Source of the DNA: Sipunculus nudus
Taxonomy: Eukaryota > Annelida > Sipuncula > Golfingiida > Sipunculidae
Assembly: GCA_026874595.1 (NCBI GenBank)
Contig: CM049322.1
Span: forward strand, 47,091,840 to 47,155,839
DNA: 64,000 bases
Reading direction: 5' to 3'
The position numbers and the translations under genes are program-made. Shown one piece after another: positions 1 to 13,028 of the stretch. The notes beneath the pieces were generated by a model, which saw only the letters and a list, made by a program, of their open reading frames with translations, was not told the origin of the DNA and did no database searches. Each line of letters opens with the position of its first letter. Positions within the stretch are counted from its first letter, which is position 1.

Positions 1-185
1 ACAAACACACAAACGTGAATGAACGCATACCCTACTGGCGGAGGCAACAAGCGTTTACAACCACACGAACTGGAAAGAACGCATATGTCCCTGGCGGAGG
101 GAATGAAAACTAGAACTTCATAACTATCACAGAATTGATTCCATGATAAGTTTCATGATTTTTGTTTTTTTTCTTTCCTTATCAG
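1..185 (+). other. 5' flank / upstream intron end of GST gene 1
   Basis: This is probably the end of an intron in the 5' untranslated region of GST gene 1, because a pyrimidine tract and cag acceptor end at 185, thirteen bases before the ATG. Two imperfect repeats of about 58 bp lie here, sharing gaacgcata and ctggcggagg. The non-coding first exon and promoter would be outside the window. Confidence 0.5.
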
Positions 186-198
186 TGACGACTTCAAG

Positions 199-3100
199 AT
201 GCCATCCTACAAGCTAATTTACTTCGATTTAAAAGGTCGGGGGGAAACTGCCCGGATGCTGTTTGCGCTTGCTGGTCAGCCTTACGACGATGTCCGCCTG
301 GACTATGAAGCTAATGAATGGAAAGAATATAAACCAAGTGAGTGAATGTCCGCATGTCCAAGCATCGAACACTGTACTGAAAGTAAACCAGTGTCAGGTC
401 ATATCAGATATCTTCTTTATTTTATTACTAAATGTTTGGTTCGAAAGTAGTAAAATTGGAACATGACCAATAATACCTGAAGGGGTTTAACCTTGCCTGT
501 GCCAGCCTGGGTGGCTACAAATAAGAACACCTCCCCCCCCCCCCCCGGATGTAATATCTCTCATTGTATCTATTTATTTTCCCAGCTTTTTATTATTCGT
601 ATCTTTTTCATATATCTTTTTTATTCCCTTTCATTAAAGTTATCCACGGTTCATTATGAGCAGCCGTGGGATATGTTTCATTAATCATGAAAGCATTCAA
701 ATTTACTTTACTGAGAGAGGCTTCTCGTCATTACAGCAACCTTTTTCATATAGTATATTACGTAATAATAATAACAGGACATGCACATCCCCGTATAAAA
801 TACATGCACAATTCATGAAATATATTTTTTTTCTTAAAACCCATTAACCGCTTACCCCGAATTACCGCCCTCTTGTTCACGAATTTATGGATTCGCCATT
901 GTGCTACCAGATATAAACAGTATTGAAACATTCACCCAAACTGGTTTGATCAGAAGCAACGCAGGGAAAAAGAAAGATGTCGGAGACATAAAACCCCTGA
1001 TGATCTTCAATCTGACCGTTCCATGGTAATACAGATCTAGGGTAGGATGTAACATAATTTATCTGGCTTTGCACATTGAGCCACAGGTTCCCTCTTAAGT
1101 ACCAGTCTGAAACACCATTTTAAACATAACTTCATAAATTCAGTTTCATATCAGATGACACACTCCTAACGCAGTGGTTTACCCTGCATTCGTTCAAGAT
1201 CTCCTTCGTTTTAACCGCTGCTTAATTTGCAATTATTTCGGGGTCTCGACACCAGGGATGCATTGCACATGCGCAATAATCAGATAAACGAGAACAGGGT
1301 CTCGCGGATTTAAAAGTTGGAATTAGATGCAAAATGCGATACCACGCTTTCACTTGTCTGATTATAATTGCTTGTCCTGTGCGAGCCCTGGTGGTGAGTT
1401 CCGAAGAATCTTGCTGTACAAAGCAGCGGTTACAAAAAAGGAGATAAAGAACGACTGTTGTGTATAACCGCTGCGCAAGGAGTAAAGTCTCATTTTGTTT
1501 ATTTTCATTATTTCTGACACAAGACATAGAAAACCAGAATTCTAGGGTACATTCTTATTTGATACATGTAACACTAGTTTATTCCTAATAAGAGGGACAG
1601 TACACCAACAGATCATGGACTTAATACTGTATACTGTAGGGAGCTTTTTTCGTAAAATGACAAGTAAATTCGATCACCAAATACTGTTCATATTAGAAAA
1701 AAATACAAGGAACTGGGCTCTCTTTAATAAGCTTACAAATAATTTAGTTTAAACATATTTATTTTAGTTGGATTATACAAATAGCACAAAGTGCTTATGA
1801 ACGTACTCTCCAATGCCCTTCGTTTAAAGGTTATATAGGTTTACTTATTTTTTTTTTTTAAATTTACGGATATGGGAAAACTAGCAACAATGTCAATGTT
1901 TTTTATAGTTACTTCGTACATTGTACCTTTATTTCAGAAACTCCGTTCGGGCAGTTGCCCTTGCTGGAGGTAGATGGCGTTGTCATCGCTCAAAGCCATG
2001 CCTTATCGAGATACCTGGCCAAAACTTTCGGTAAGCAGTGAGGTGAAGAATTTAAATTTTATTTAGCATTTAAAAATGATTCAATGCCTAAAAACCATTA
2101 GTATGTTATCGGTGATGGCGTAAACAGACTGGGCACGCGTCACGATCGGTCAAATAGTACAAGGTATAAAACGCTCATCCGATGGTAAAGGGCGTGTGTA
2201 CTTAGTTCGTAACTGAGTGTTTCATTGACCTCATAAAGAATCCTTCCACATATCCCTTAAGATTGGCAAATTACACCCCTTATACTCTCTCATCCCCAAC
2301 CCTGCTAATCTTGTCGATGCCATATCTGTCCGCTGTGATCGTGAAGTAACATGCAATTCATATAATCTGAGATATCTGAAAAAAATTGATGCAAAGTTAA
2401 AGTATGGAAGAATAAGGAAAAAAAGAATTAATGGAAAAGCCGATCAGCTTGCGATCTTGATAAGAAACTCACACCTTGATGTGAATTATAACGCTCTGCC
2501 ACTGGCCACTGACAACTACATCGTCTAATAGCTGACATATCGCGGTTTTTTTTCACCGAATCCCACAGTATCCCTGTACAACGCAGCAATCTTATATCTT
2601 AAATCCTTCTACCCTTATGGTGACAGGTAACGATTTACCTTTTCAAATACTGACTTTCTTCAGGTTTTGCGGGTAAAACCCCTCTGGAGGCGGCCCGTGC
2701 TGGTATGATCGCGGATACAATGGAAGATCTCGTGAAACCACTCGACGATCTATTTGAGTGTGAGGATGAAGTGAAAAAAGTTGGTATTATGAAATGGGAA
2801 TTATTACATTCACCCGGATCAATCTGTCATTTGGCGAATGTCGGTACCAAACTTTAGTGTCAATGGATGTTTTCTGCAACGGTAGAATTAGAATTAAAGA
2901 CCAGCAAAATATTGAGGCATGTAAACGTAATTACCTTTTTCTTGTCTAATTGAACTCTAAAGAGCAAAGAACAAATAGACAGAGGGGGCATACATGTTGT
3001 TAAACGTGTAAACAGTCAAGCGAAAACAGTGACATAGTTACTACAGGGGTTACAAAGAGACCGATAGACTTATGAAATCTAAACGTTTATCCCCGTAGGC

Positions 3101-3349
3101 GGAAATTAAGAAGAAATACACGAGCGAAACACTCCCCACCACCCTGGCCAGTCTGGAGAAGGTCTTCTGCTTGAACAACAATGGATCCGGCTTCCTTGTC
3201 GGAGATGGGGTACGTATATTGTCAGACAATTTTTCATTAAAATTTAATCTGAAATATTTGATGCAGAGATTCAGATATCAGGTAAGTGTTTTCGGACAAG
3301 GGTACATCTGAAAAGGAACGAGGATATGCGGACGTATGATAGTTAGACA

Positions 3350-3393
<44 letters not shown>

Positions 3394-4310
3394 TACATGC
3401 AGCCGTGGAAAATCCAAGGTTCTATCAGCTACTTCTGTTAAAAATAAAAGTTTTATAATGCACTTGTAGGGACTGGATGTCTCATATTTTTTTTATCATG
3501 TGGTTCACTACGCTCCGTAAGCAGCAGTTACATTATGCTTAACTATTATACTTAACTACACTAACCATTGCAAGAAACCGCTGTTGCCGATCAGGTTTGG
3601 CCAACAGGCGGAGCTGTTTCTGTGGAATTCCCCCTTAGTAATATTTAACCAATCGCATTGCAGGTATCACCAGAATTTTCGTATGTTCTTTGAGGTACCG
3701 CTCGATTTGCACAGCGGTCGAAAGTCTTTGGTAGCACAGACTATTCCAAAAACCCCGTTGGAATACACACGATGCAATCATCTCTTTTCAAGACGGTCTC
3801 TATACTTGCTTGTGTGGCCTGAGTTTATATATCCCCTACTGTTTGCATATTCCGTCCCTTGCAGTGCCGCACGAGCACGAGTTTGTTTACATGCTGAGCC
3901 AGTCAGATTTCTTTAACCAGCGCAAACTGATTGGATGTTTGCCAGCTTGCCAAACATGAAGACCCTTCAATTTTTCTCACAGCGTGTGAGTGGAATGTCC
4001 CCGGGATGCCATGCGCTGTGTTCAGAGCGTTATGGTTCACTTACATGATATAACGATAAGTGTTTCTTAACTTATTGCATGCGTGTGTGATTAATTTACA
4101 CATTGATTTGATGAACCTGTCACAATATATTCACCCTTTCAGCTGACCTGGGCGGATCTGTGTTTCATTAACCTCATCATCTGGCCGGGCATGTTTGAGA
4201 TGGAGGTGCCATGGGACAAAGCTCCAAAACTAAAGGCCCTGAAAGCGAGAGTGGAGGCCTTACCAAAGATCGCTGATTGGATCAAGAAGAGGCCACAGAC
4301 TCAGTATTAA
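199..4310 (+). CDS. Sigma-class glutathione S-transferase, gene 1 (5 coding exons, 208 aa)
   Basis: The exons are 199-337, 1938-2030, 2664-2779, 3099-3209 and 4143-4310 (stop TAA 4308-4310), with phases 1,1,0,0. The predicted protein conjugates glutathione to electrophiles in the cytosol; sigma-class members also include prostaglandin D synthases and lens S-crystallins. The thioredoxin-fold N-terminal domain (about 1-80) has catalytic Tyr8, Arg14, Trp41, Lys45, the Gln52-Leu53-Pro54 glutathione loop and Gln65-Ser66. The helical C-terminal domain has the conserved VGD...LTWAD segment across the exon 4/5 junction. The ATG starts MPSYKLIYFD, the usual family start, and a cag acceptor at 185 implies an upstream non-coding exon. 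Most donors are canonical (gtgagt, gtaagc, gtacgt); intron 3 uses gttggt, as in gene 2. Length is normal for the family and no lesion was seen. Class assignment is firm; substrate is not known. Confidence 0.93.
1507..1735 (+). repeat. Intron 1 block conserved between GST genes 1 and 2
   Basis: This block (including catagaaaaccagaattc and a following tract) resembles 10618-10995 in the same intron of gene 2. It is best explained by shared descent of the tandemly duplicated genes, including introns. In gene 2 most of the block is itself duplicated in tandem. A regulatory role is possible but not shown. Confidence 0.6.
3352..3390. repeat. (TA)n microsatellite in intron 4 of GST gene 1
   Basis: Uninterrupted TA dinucleotide run. 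Gene 2 has (TA)n tracts in the same intron, which supports descent from one ancestral gene. Confidence 0.95.
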
Positions 4311-4397
4311 TAACCTGAAACAAAAGACGAGAAATATTCTTTTTTATAGATTTTTACCGATTTTGAGTTCCAGTCGCTCATACCGTTGTTAAAAGTA

Positions 4398-4403
4398 AAT
4401 AAA
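4398..4403 (+). terminator. Poly(A) signal of GST gene 1
   Basis: AATAAA lies about 90 bases after the stop codon, followed by a second overlapping signal and a T-rich tract. Confidence 0.6.
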
Positions 4404-5227
4404 ATAAAAATCATTACATTTTATTTTGCTATGTTTTGTTTTAATCTTTTAAAGTTAAGCATTTCGCTGTTATCATTTTTCCCTCTTCATTAGACATTTT
4501 TTACATTTTTTTAATATGGTTCAAAATAGTCTCCCACTAATGCTGATTAAGCAAAAAAGTGCTTGATAACCAACATTAAAGACCATAAACATATAGTTAT
4601 GGAGAATGGACTAAATTTATCCATGGCCACGGCGTGTGTGTTATTATAATGAGGAGGAGAATATAGTACGTTAAAATTAACTGGATATACGAGTTGTTTG
4701 GAAGCAAATTACATTAGTCTATTTTTTTTCCTTTGGTAAAGACGTCACGGAATATGTAAAATCATTCAAGCATACGCCGTGTAAACAGAAGGTATGTCGT
4801 TGAATATTGAGAAATTTTAATTTTTGAGTTTGATAGTTAGTACAAGAAGTAAAGACCGTCCAACGTTTCCTCACTGAAAGATAGTGTTTTGGTAGAAACA
4901 ACCACTGGCGAAAGGGTGCATACTGAGTTGTTTAACTCAACAGCCCCTTTTATGCTATTAATAGTCATATTAAATCAGTATAAGAATTTATATGATCCTG
5001 AAATGAAAACAAAACTGACAGTATATTTTCCATGTAAAAATTCTAATTTTGAAATTTTCACTGATATACCTACCCTTTTCAATGTAATGATCGCCTCTCT
5101 GGAGAACGTTAAAACAACATGGTCCAAGGGCAAAGATATATAAACATATTGATTTTAATTGAATGATATACCACATCGATACAGTAACTGATACGTTATG
5201 CGTGCTGTATCGTCTTACCGTTGAAAC
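4404..5227. other. Intergenic, nothing recognised
   Basis: AT-rich DNA between GST gene 1 and a small transposon. Open frames here are short, without recognisable motifs or splice context. Confidence 0.5.
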
Positions 5228-5690
5228 CAGTGATAAAGGACTCGAAATAAACTTTTTAGGGACTCGGACTTGGACTAGAGGGTCCTGGACTCTGACTTGT
5301 ACTCGGGCTCGGAGGTAAAAACTCGGAGGATAAATCAGACTGAGCCCATCTCGAGTCAAACAGAAACAAAAAAAATCTCTGTCAGATATTATAAAGACTA
5401 TTATACATGTGCGAATTACAAACAGAACAATACAAAATAATAATACTGTATATACCAAGCTTTGCTCAGCATTGAGAGCAATTGATTAATTAATCATTAT
5501 TATTAAACACACGTGTATTCTGAAATAATTTTTAGGGTATTTGTATTGGAACTGGACTCAGGGTCAAAATGACTAGGACTCGTAAGAGGTTGACTCAGAT
5601 TCGTGCTTCTAGGACTCGGACTTGGACTCAAGTGGCCTGGAATTTGACTTGCAGTCGGACTCGGACTGTGTGGACTCGACTACATCACTG
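5228..5690. mobile_element. hAT-like non-autonomous element (MITE)
   Basis: The left end CAGTGATAAAGGACTCG and the reverse complement of the right end (CAGTGATGTAGTCGAGTC) form terminal inverted repeats. Flanking 8-mers gttgaaac and attgaagc match at 6 of 8 positions, consistent with an aged 8-bp target duplication. The inner parts near both ends are rich in GACTCGGACTTGGACTC-like motifs. No coding capacity was seen. Confidence 0.6.
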
Positions 5691-6034
5691 ATTGAAGCAC
5701 AAAAACTGCAAACGAATATATACAGGATATACTGTTAACCTAAACTATAATCTGTGTTATTGATAAAGCATATTTTTCATATTGACCTTTAAGACTTATA
5801 TAGAAGCAGTGACAGTTTGATTGACCGGATAAGGACGTATAAACATATATTTTATGTACAGTTTTCGATGCGCCCTCATATGTTAGCGACGTTGCCTTGT
5901 GTTACGGATTTTCCTTATTTTTTTCAATGAAAACAGTTCCCAGAGGGCTTTCGGATCTCCATTTAGTTGAATTGTTGTTAAACTCCGAATTTAAATGACT
6001 GCTTCCGTTGTTTACAAGGAAGATAAAGCATCAG

Positions 6035-6285
6035 GGGCCCGGACAGCTGAGTTTTAAAACGCTCGGCTTTCTCAGCTGGCGACCCGGATTCGATTCCGTG
6101 GCTATGACAGTTGGTTGTAGTGGGCCGTCCGAGGTCCATGGTTTTCGCAAGGACTTCCGGTTTTTTCTTTCCATCTTTACCGACTTCCAAGCGCCAACTT
6201 CCGGGCCACGGAGAGTGCCTCGTATTGGTTATTATAACTAATTGTACAATCCATGTAAAATGAATAAAGATCATATTTAAATAAA
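6035..6285 (+). mobile_element. tRNA-derived SINE, family A
   Basis: The 5' part is tRNA-like, with a B-box-like ggattcgattcc. The 3' tail (gcctcgtattggttattat, then aatccatgtaaaatgaataa) is shared with the copy at 53283-53520. It is followed by an (ATCA)n run at about 6294-6320, typical of a SINE tail. Exact ends were not determined. Confidence 0.65.
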
Positions 6286-6320
6286 GCAGTAAATCTATCA
6301 ATCAATCAATCAATCAATCA

Positions 6321-7327
6321 GAAGCTATTTGGATGAACTAAAAATATCGATCGGAACAAACAGACAATCCATTAGCAAATTAATTATTTTCTGTGATAGG
6401 GGTAAAAAACATGAAATTTAGAATTAATTACAGAGGACACAAATGTATTACCATACCAGGGTGTGACAGGTGCGAGCTTCATAGAACATATTATACAACG
6501 TATTACAGGGCCAGGTTATGTCAAATGATACTCTCATAGTATCATGCAGTGTAGTCAGGGAGACGGAGTTGATTTTTTATTTACGCCGCTGCACCCGTTG
6601 TCGCCATTGGTTGTTCACATAAGGGTGCCGGATGGGCTGATGGATTATTCAACTGGATTTTATTTGGAATTACTGTGCTACGGATAATTAGGATTAGATG
6701 ACTGAAGATTCAAGACAATTCAGGCAGTGAGAATTTCCAGTAGGCAGAATAGACCCGAACGTAGGATTCTTGACGAGAGCGTACCGGATTTTCAATGAAT
6801 ACGAATACACATAGAATTGCTCAAGGCTGTGGGAGGTGCTTCGTGTAGACATCAAATAGAATCGATCTACGGACGACGGGTCGTGGGATGTAGATTGGCA
6901 CCAGGGAGTGTTTTGTCAAATTCCGCGAGAGGACGATTGTTGGCCCTGAAGTTTTATGTTTAGCCGAGCAGGGCGTAGGCAGACTTTGTAAGTTGAAGAA
7001 ATGTATTTGAAGCCGGCAAAGGCCAGAGAACTTCTTTAGGTACTGTTTGTGAGACTGGGACCAGTCAACGGTGGGCGAAAGCCATTTGTGACGTTCCCGG
7101 AAATAAACTCGTTTTGTTGCAACCCCTAGACTCGAAATATCTGGACTTTTTGCGTGAAAGTTCTCAGGAAACATATGTCCGATGCGTGTGTGGTGTGACA
7201 ACAGATGAAGTCTGATTAAGTACATTTTCACGGAAAACATGTACAGCTATCTGTCCATGACCGCGTTAGGACGTTGGACGTTGTGAAACTCACTACGTAT
7301 ACACACTTTCGTCACGTAATACGCGAG
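6321..7327. other. Upstream region of GST gene 2
   Basis: No gene recognised. A 139-codon open frame exists on the minus strand (6821-7240) but shows no domain and no splice logic, so it was not called. The stretch probably includes the upstream regulatory region of gene 2. Confidence 0.4.
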
Positions 7328-7387
7328 TATATATAAACCTACACGAGCTTAAGGGGCCAATGTCCGACCACTGCAGGAGCGATACAG
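7328..7387 (+). promoter_or_regulatory. TATA-box promoter and short non-coding first exon of GST gene 2
   Basis: TATATATAAA occupies 7328-7337. A start site about 30 bases downstream (near 7358) would give a short 5' untranslated exon ending gatacag at 7387, followed by a good donor gtgagc. The next acceptor (cag ending at 8064) is 13 bases before the gene 2 ATG, giving a 5' UTR intron of about 677 bp. The arrangement fits the acceptors seen just 5' of the ATG in all four genes. The start site itself is inferred. Confidence 0.6.
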
Positions 7388-8077
7388 GTGAGCATAACAA
7401 AATATGTATACTCCTTTCCTGGCAGATTTGTTTCAGAAGGGTAGATAATTGAAACATTAGTTACCTAAAGTGTTCCTAATTTTAGTCCCAGTCAACTGCT
7501 GTGCCCTCTAAGATTTGACATGTGTTTGAACTCATTGTGATTGTGTTTTCTCCTGATTTCATTGAAACATTGCCGTGCGTTCTCATTTAAACACGAATTT
7601 GTTTGTGCACTTTGTGAAAAAATCTTCAGTGACGCTACTGTTATCAAAAAAATAATTCATATAGTGAACACCTCATAACCAGCAACTCTGAAATGTGACA
7701 ACCTCGCTATCCTGACCATCCTATAATACGAAACCCACCAGAAAAGTATTTTATCGACTTGTAAACGCCTAATACGGCCGCCCCACAAACACAACCACTT
7801 CCTTTGGTCCATCCGGTGGTCTTGCTCATGAGTGACAATTAATACTGTTATTAGATTAAATATTGGATGCCGTCTTTGCAGTAGATAAAGGGTAAGATCG
7901 CTAGGTAAGACAAAAAGGATTACTCCAATTAGACCCAGTTCGCCTCTGGGACGACGTGTCGAACGCTACTTTCCACTTCTCTTGTATTTACAATATTACC
8001 TAGAGGTAACAAATGCAGCATTTGGACAATTTGTTCATAAATTAATTTTGTTTTTGTTTATCAGAGACGACTTCAGG

Positions 8078-11000
8078 ATGCCATCATACAAGCTTGTTTA
8101 CTTCGATTGCAAGGCTCGGGGGGAGACTGCCCGCATGCTGTTCGCGCTTGCTGGCCAGCCATACGAAGATGTCCGTATCGGTATGACCGATAAAGAATTT
8201 AAACCAAGTAAGTGCGTGTCCACGTGTTCATGGTCTCATTCTGTACTGAAATTATACCAGTTTTTGGATAAAGCTGAGAAAATCTGTTTTTTTTTATCAG
8301 GTCAGTCTTAATACAAAATGTACGGATCTACAGCAGTTAAACGGGAACATGCGCAATAATATCGGAAAGGGGGTTGAAACGTTGCTTGTGGCAGTCTATG
8401 TGGTTGCCTTTGCCTATTAGATAGAAAATTATATATTAAACATTCTCCAAAGACCAGCTCCCCGGCTTATATTCCACAGATTACATACGTGGAGAAGTAA
8501 GATAAAGCAAGTCGAAGCAAACAGGAGTTTATCATAATATAACAAAGGAACAGTACTTACCAGAAATTGTGGGATCAAAAGCCAAGCAGTAAATATAAAA
8601 AGATCTTGGCGGAGATATTTAACCCTTGAAATGGAGGCTGCTGATGCCAACAGCAAATACCGCTCAATAGCTGTATTAAAATATAATAAAAAACTAAAAG
8701 GACAGAATCATTTGTATTATTCATCTGGTGATTCAGCTTACAAAAAAAAATCTAAGGGATTGGGAGATTTCCTAACCCAACACAGAATTTTAACCAAATA
8801 TGTTTTTGCATAAGTTTGCAGACACACTATCCAAGGGTGTGCACACTGTCCCCAATAACATCAAGAAGTGGATGTTTATTAAGCCCAATTCACATGCCCA
8901 CATCTACTTGTAATTATATAAACAAATGAAGTTAATTAACACCGGTGAATTAAAATCTACATAAAGTATACTTACATTGTGTTCACATTTCATTAATGTA
9001 CATGTATGCAAATTGACGTTTAAACATATTATAAGATTAAATAACGGCCGAAGGACCAAAAGCTCTCGTGTGAATATTTCCTGTTTGGAGACACTTTAGT
9101 GATAGAAACAAGAATTTTTTTAATTATATCGGATAGGATATTCTGGAATGTGACAATTCGGACCGATACTTTCAAGACCGGTCTTTTGTCCGGAAATGGC
9201 TATCATTTTGACATCCCTGATTTCAAATACATGTAGTTCCAAATCTAGGCCAATCAAATCCACCAATAAATGACTGCGAAATTGGTGAGAAAATATTTGT
9301 AGACTGTTTTCTTCAAATCTGCATTATGAAAGGGGCACATGTTAGCCTACGCTTTCATTTTTGTTACATTTAATTGCTTTTAACAAGATGATATAAAATA
9401 CCCAATCCAAAAAATGTACACTTTCTAAAAGTAGCTTATCACTCAAAAAACGCACATAATACACTTACCAAAGCTGTAGCTCATTTGGTCCAGAATGAAC
9501 GTTTATTACATTTATTCTCTGTATCCGGTGAGCCATTGTTAAGGTATTAAACAGATTGACAGCGGATGGAAGAATGGCCGCCGATATATCGCTATATATT
9601 TTTATATAGTCCAAAGGTTAATTGATCATCGTTACAAAAATTATGACGTATTTAATAATATATGGATGACCGGGTTAGGGAAGGATGTAGGGTGGTGGAC
9701 CAGGAGTTAATTTCCGAGATGACAGTATACCTGGTATATTCCAATTCAGTGTCTCAAAGGCAAAATTACCTATGTTTTTCTTCCTTTAACATCAACATTT
9801 CAGAAATGTCCCCGAGTCTGTTTTAATATTGTTGCTGTTATCATTAATATACCCTATACTGTTGATCTGGGATCACCTGATGCATATTCTGAAACCTAAG
9901 GATATTCACTACAAGGTGGCGTACGAAAACTTAATGATATCTCGTAACAGGTTGATTTCCTTAAATATTAAACAAGAGCACCGCAAACGTGCATAATACG
10001 CCTGTCGTGTATATACGCCTCTTATCTCATTAAATTTGTGTAAATTTTCATGAGAATATAATCCAGGTGAAAAACTCTATTGGTAAATATGTATAATAAG
10101 ATTCATGAAAACCATAGGAATTTTGTTAAGTCACCACAGTGCCTCCAAATGCGGTGACGTCTTACCTAATTAAATATGCGTGAATTCGCTGGAAATCGAA
10201 CTTAGGCGAAATATTTTTTATGATTAACATTTCTAATGAGTTTGATCGAAATCCTTCATATTCTTCGTGAGTTATCGCGGCGAAACCACAAAGTGGCCTA
10301 TAGTGATCCGGAGACCTTGTTCAATGTGTGGATTTAGCTCATGATCGAACTCGGGCGAAATAATCTTTTTGTCAGTATAGTCACGGAGAGTTTGGTAAAA
10401 ATTCGTCGAAGCCGCGGTACGTTTTCGCGGCGATACTAAAAGGTAACGGGCGAACGGTGGGTATACCATAATGCTCCCGTCATATTACGCGCGTTTAAAA
10501 AATCACGTCCATATCGTGAGTTTATCTTTCCCGATCGGGAGGTCGGGAGATGACCTCGGAAACCGGGATGCTCCCGACAAAATCGGGAGAGTTTACCGGT
10601 ATGGACTATGTTTAAATTATTTCTGACACTGGACATAGAAAACCAGAATTCCAGTTGAAAACCCTATTTTATACGTTTTCATTAGTTTTCTTCATACATA
10701 GGACAGTAAACTAACATATCAGCAAACTATAAATACTTTGTGGAGCTTCTCTTGGTAAAATCACAGGTTAATTCGTTTACTAATCCGTGTTTAAATTATT
10801 TCTGACACTGGACATAGAAAACCAGAATTCCAGTTGAAAACCCTATTTTATACGTTTTCATTAGTTTTCTTCATACATAGGACAGTAAACTAACATATCA
10901 GCAAACTATAAATACTTTGTGGAGCTTCTCTTGGTAAAATCACAGGTTAATTCGTTTACTAATCCGGTTCATATTGAGAAAAAGAATACAAGGAGCTGAC

Positions 11001-12775
11001 TCACATTAAAACCCTTACAAATAATGTGAATTGTTAGAACGCTATATTGGTTCACAATATTTTTTAATGCCTTTGGAAAGGCTGGCAAACAATTTCATTA
11101 TCTTTAGTGTTTACTTCGTATCTTGTACCTTTATTTCAGAAACTTCGTTTGGGCAGTTACCCCTGCTGGAGGTAGATGGCGTTGTCATCGCTCAAAGCCG
11201 CGCCTTATCGAGGTACCTGGCCAAATCTTTCGGTAAGCAGTGTCTTCAACTTCTGCGTAAATAGGAATTAAAGATTCATTAATGGGCCTTCGCTTGAGTA
11301 TCTGATATATTCCTGTAATAAATGTTATGATTACAGTGTGAAAACGTAAGCTGTACGCTAATGTCCGTCCAATATCCCGAGGTTCAAATACGGTTCGTAA
11401 TTGGTGAACGTTGGAAACTGAGTGAAGCATTTTAAATTCTGAGTAAAATTTCAAAGCATTTTAAATTCTGAGTAGAATTTTAAGATAAATTTGTTTAATT
11501 TCATTATGCGGGTTCAATAAGCAAGAACAACCGGCAACACGTAAGATCCGACAGAAGCTTTTTTCCTGGCCTACGTCACAGACGTAAGGTCAAAGGTTAC
11601 CGAAGCGTGGTGGTTTATTACAGACCGTAACAAGCAAAAGTAAAGAAAGTTGTGTATCATGACAAAATGTTACATCCCCTTCTTTTTATTTTGTTTTTAA
11701 ACAGATTCCAAATATAGATATCAGATATAGGGAATAATCAAAGCAAAGCATTTTGCGATTTATATGGGAAAACACGAACCTTAGCGTGGACGCTTTTTGA
11801 AATGGCTGCCGGAATCGGGCAAATGTTTTAACGTCATACAATAAAACTTCTCCTAACGACCAGCTCAATTTACACGACCACCTAAAAATAACGACCCTTT
11901 TTTACAGTCCCGGTTCTTTTATACCCATTTATATTAGACCTCCCTAAGACGACCACCTCGAAAATGGGACCACTTTTTTAAGGTCCCGTTGGTGGTCGTA
12001 ATTTTGACTTTTCTCTGTATATACTTTATATTTGAAATGTCGTGTTACTCCCACTAAAGACGACAGTATCGCATCTATTGAATCTTATACCTTCATTGCT
12101 AACGGTATTCCAGTAAATATTTACATTTCACATTCTGTATCTTCCCCAGGTTTCGCGGGTAAAACCCCGCTTGAGGCGGCTCGTGTTGATATGATTGTGG
12201 ATACATTGGAAGATCTCGTGAAACCAGTCGCCGATTTCTACGAGTGTCAGGATGAAGGGCAAAACGTTGGTATTATGAAATAGGAAAAATCACATTCACT
12301 CGTATAATCTGTCATTTGGCATGTATACCATGAACAATTTTATCGTCAGTGACTGCTTTCTGGAGTTCGAATAAAGACAAAAACCGGTTGTGCATCCAAA
12401 CGCAATTACCTCTTTCTTAACTTAACACGCAATAAACTAATTGAAGTTGCAATCAATCATTAAAGAGACAGAGAAGCGGAAACGTGATATTGTTATCGCA
12501 GTAATACATAAAGATCATTAGACGGATTAACAATTAAATCTTAATCTAATATCCCCCTAGGCGGAAATAAAGAAGAAATACTCCAGTGAAACACTCCCCA
12601 CAATGTTGGTCACTCTGGAGAAGGTCTTCTGCAAGAACAACGATGGATCAGGCTTCCTTGTCCTTGTTTTAACGACGCAGACTCCGGTGTCGGTAAATAT
12701 TTTGAGGACAAAGGTACATCTGAAAAGTAATGAAGAGATGCGGACATGTTAAGTCACAGTTAGGCAGCAAACACA

Positions 12776-12847
<72 letters not shown>

Positions 12848-12968
12848 CCTACGGCCACTTACGGGCAGTGTGTCCCAAATCTATAACCTCCGTACAAAGG
12901 GCACCTCTCTATTGCGGGCAAAATGTTCGGTCCCATCAGTGTCTGCATCGGAGGTTCTAATTTATATA

Positions 12969-13028
<60 letters not shown>

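Noticed and set aside
3584-3916. 110-codon open frame in intron 4 of gene 1
   Set aside because: It lies inside an intron, with no recognisable motif and no equivalent in the paralogs.
6821-7240. 139-codon open frame on the minus strand upstream of gene 2
   Set aside because: No domain, no splice context, and it lies where the gene 2 upstream region is expected.
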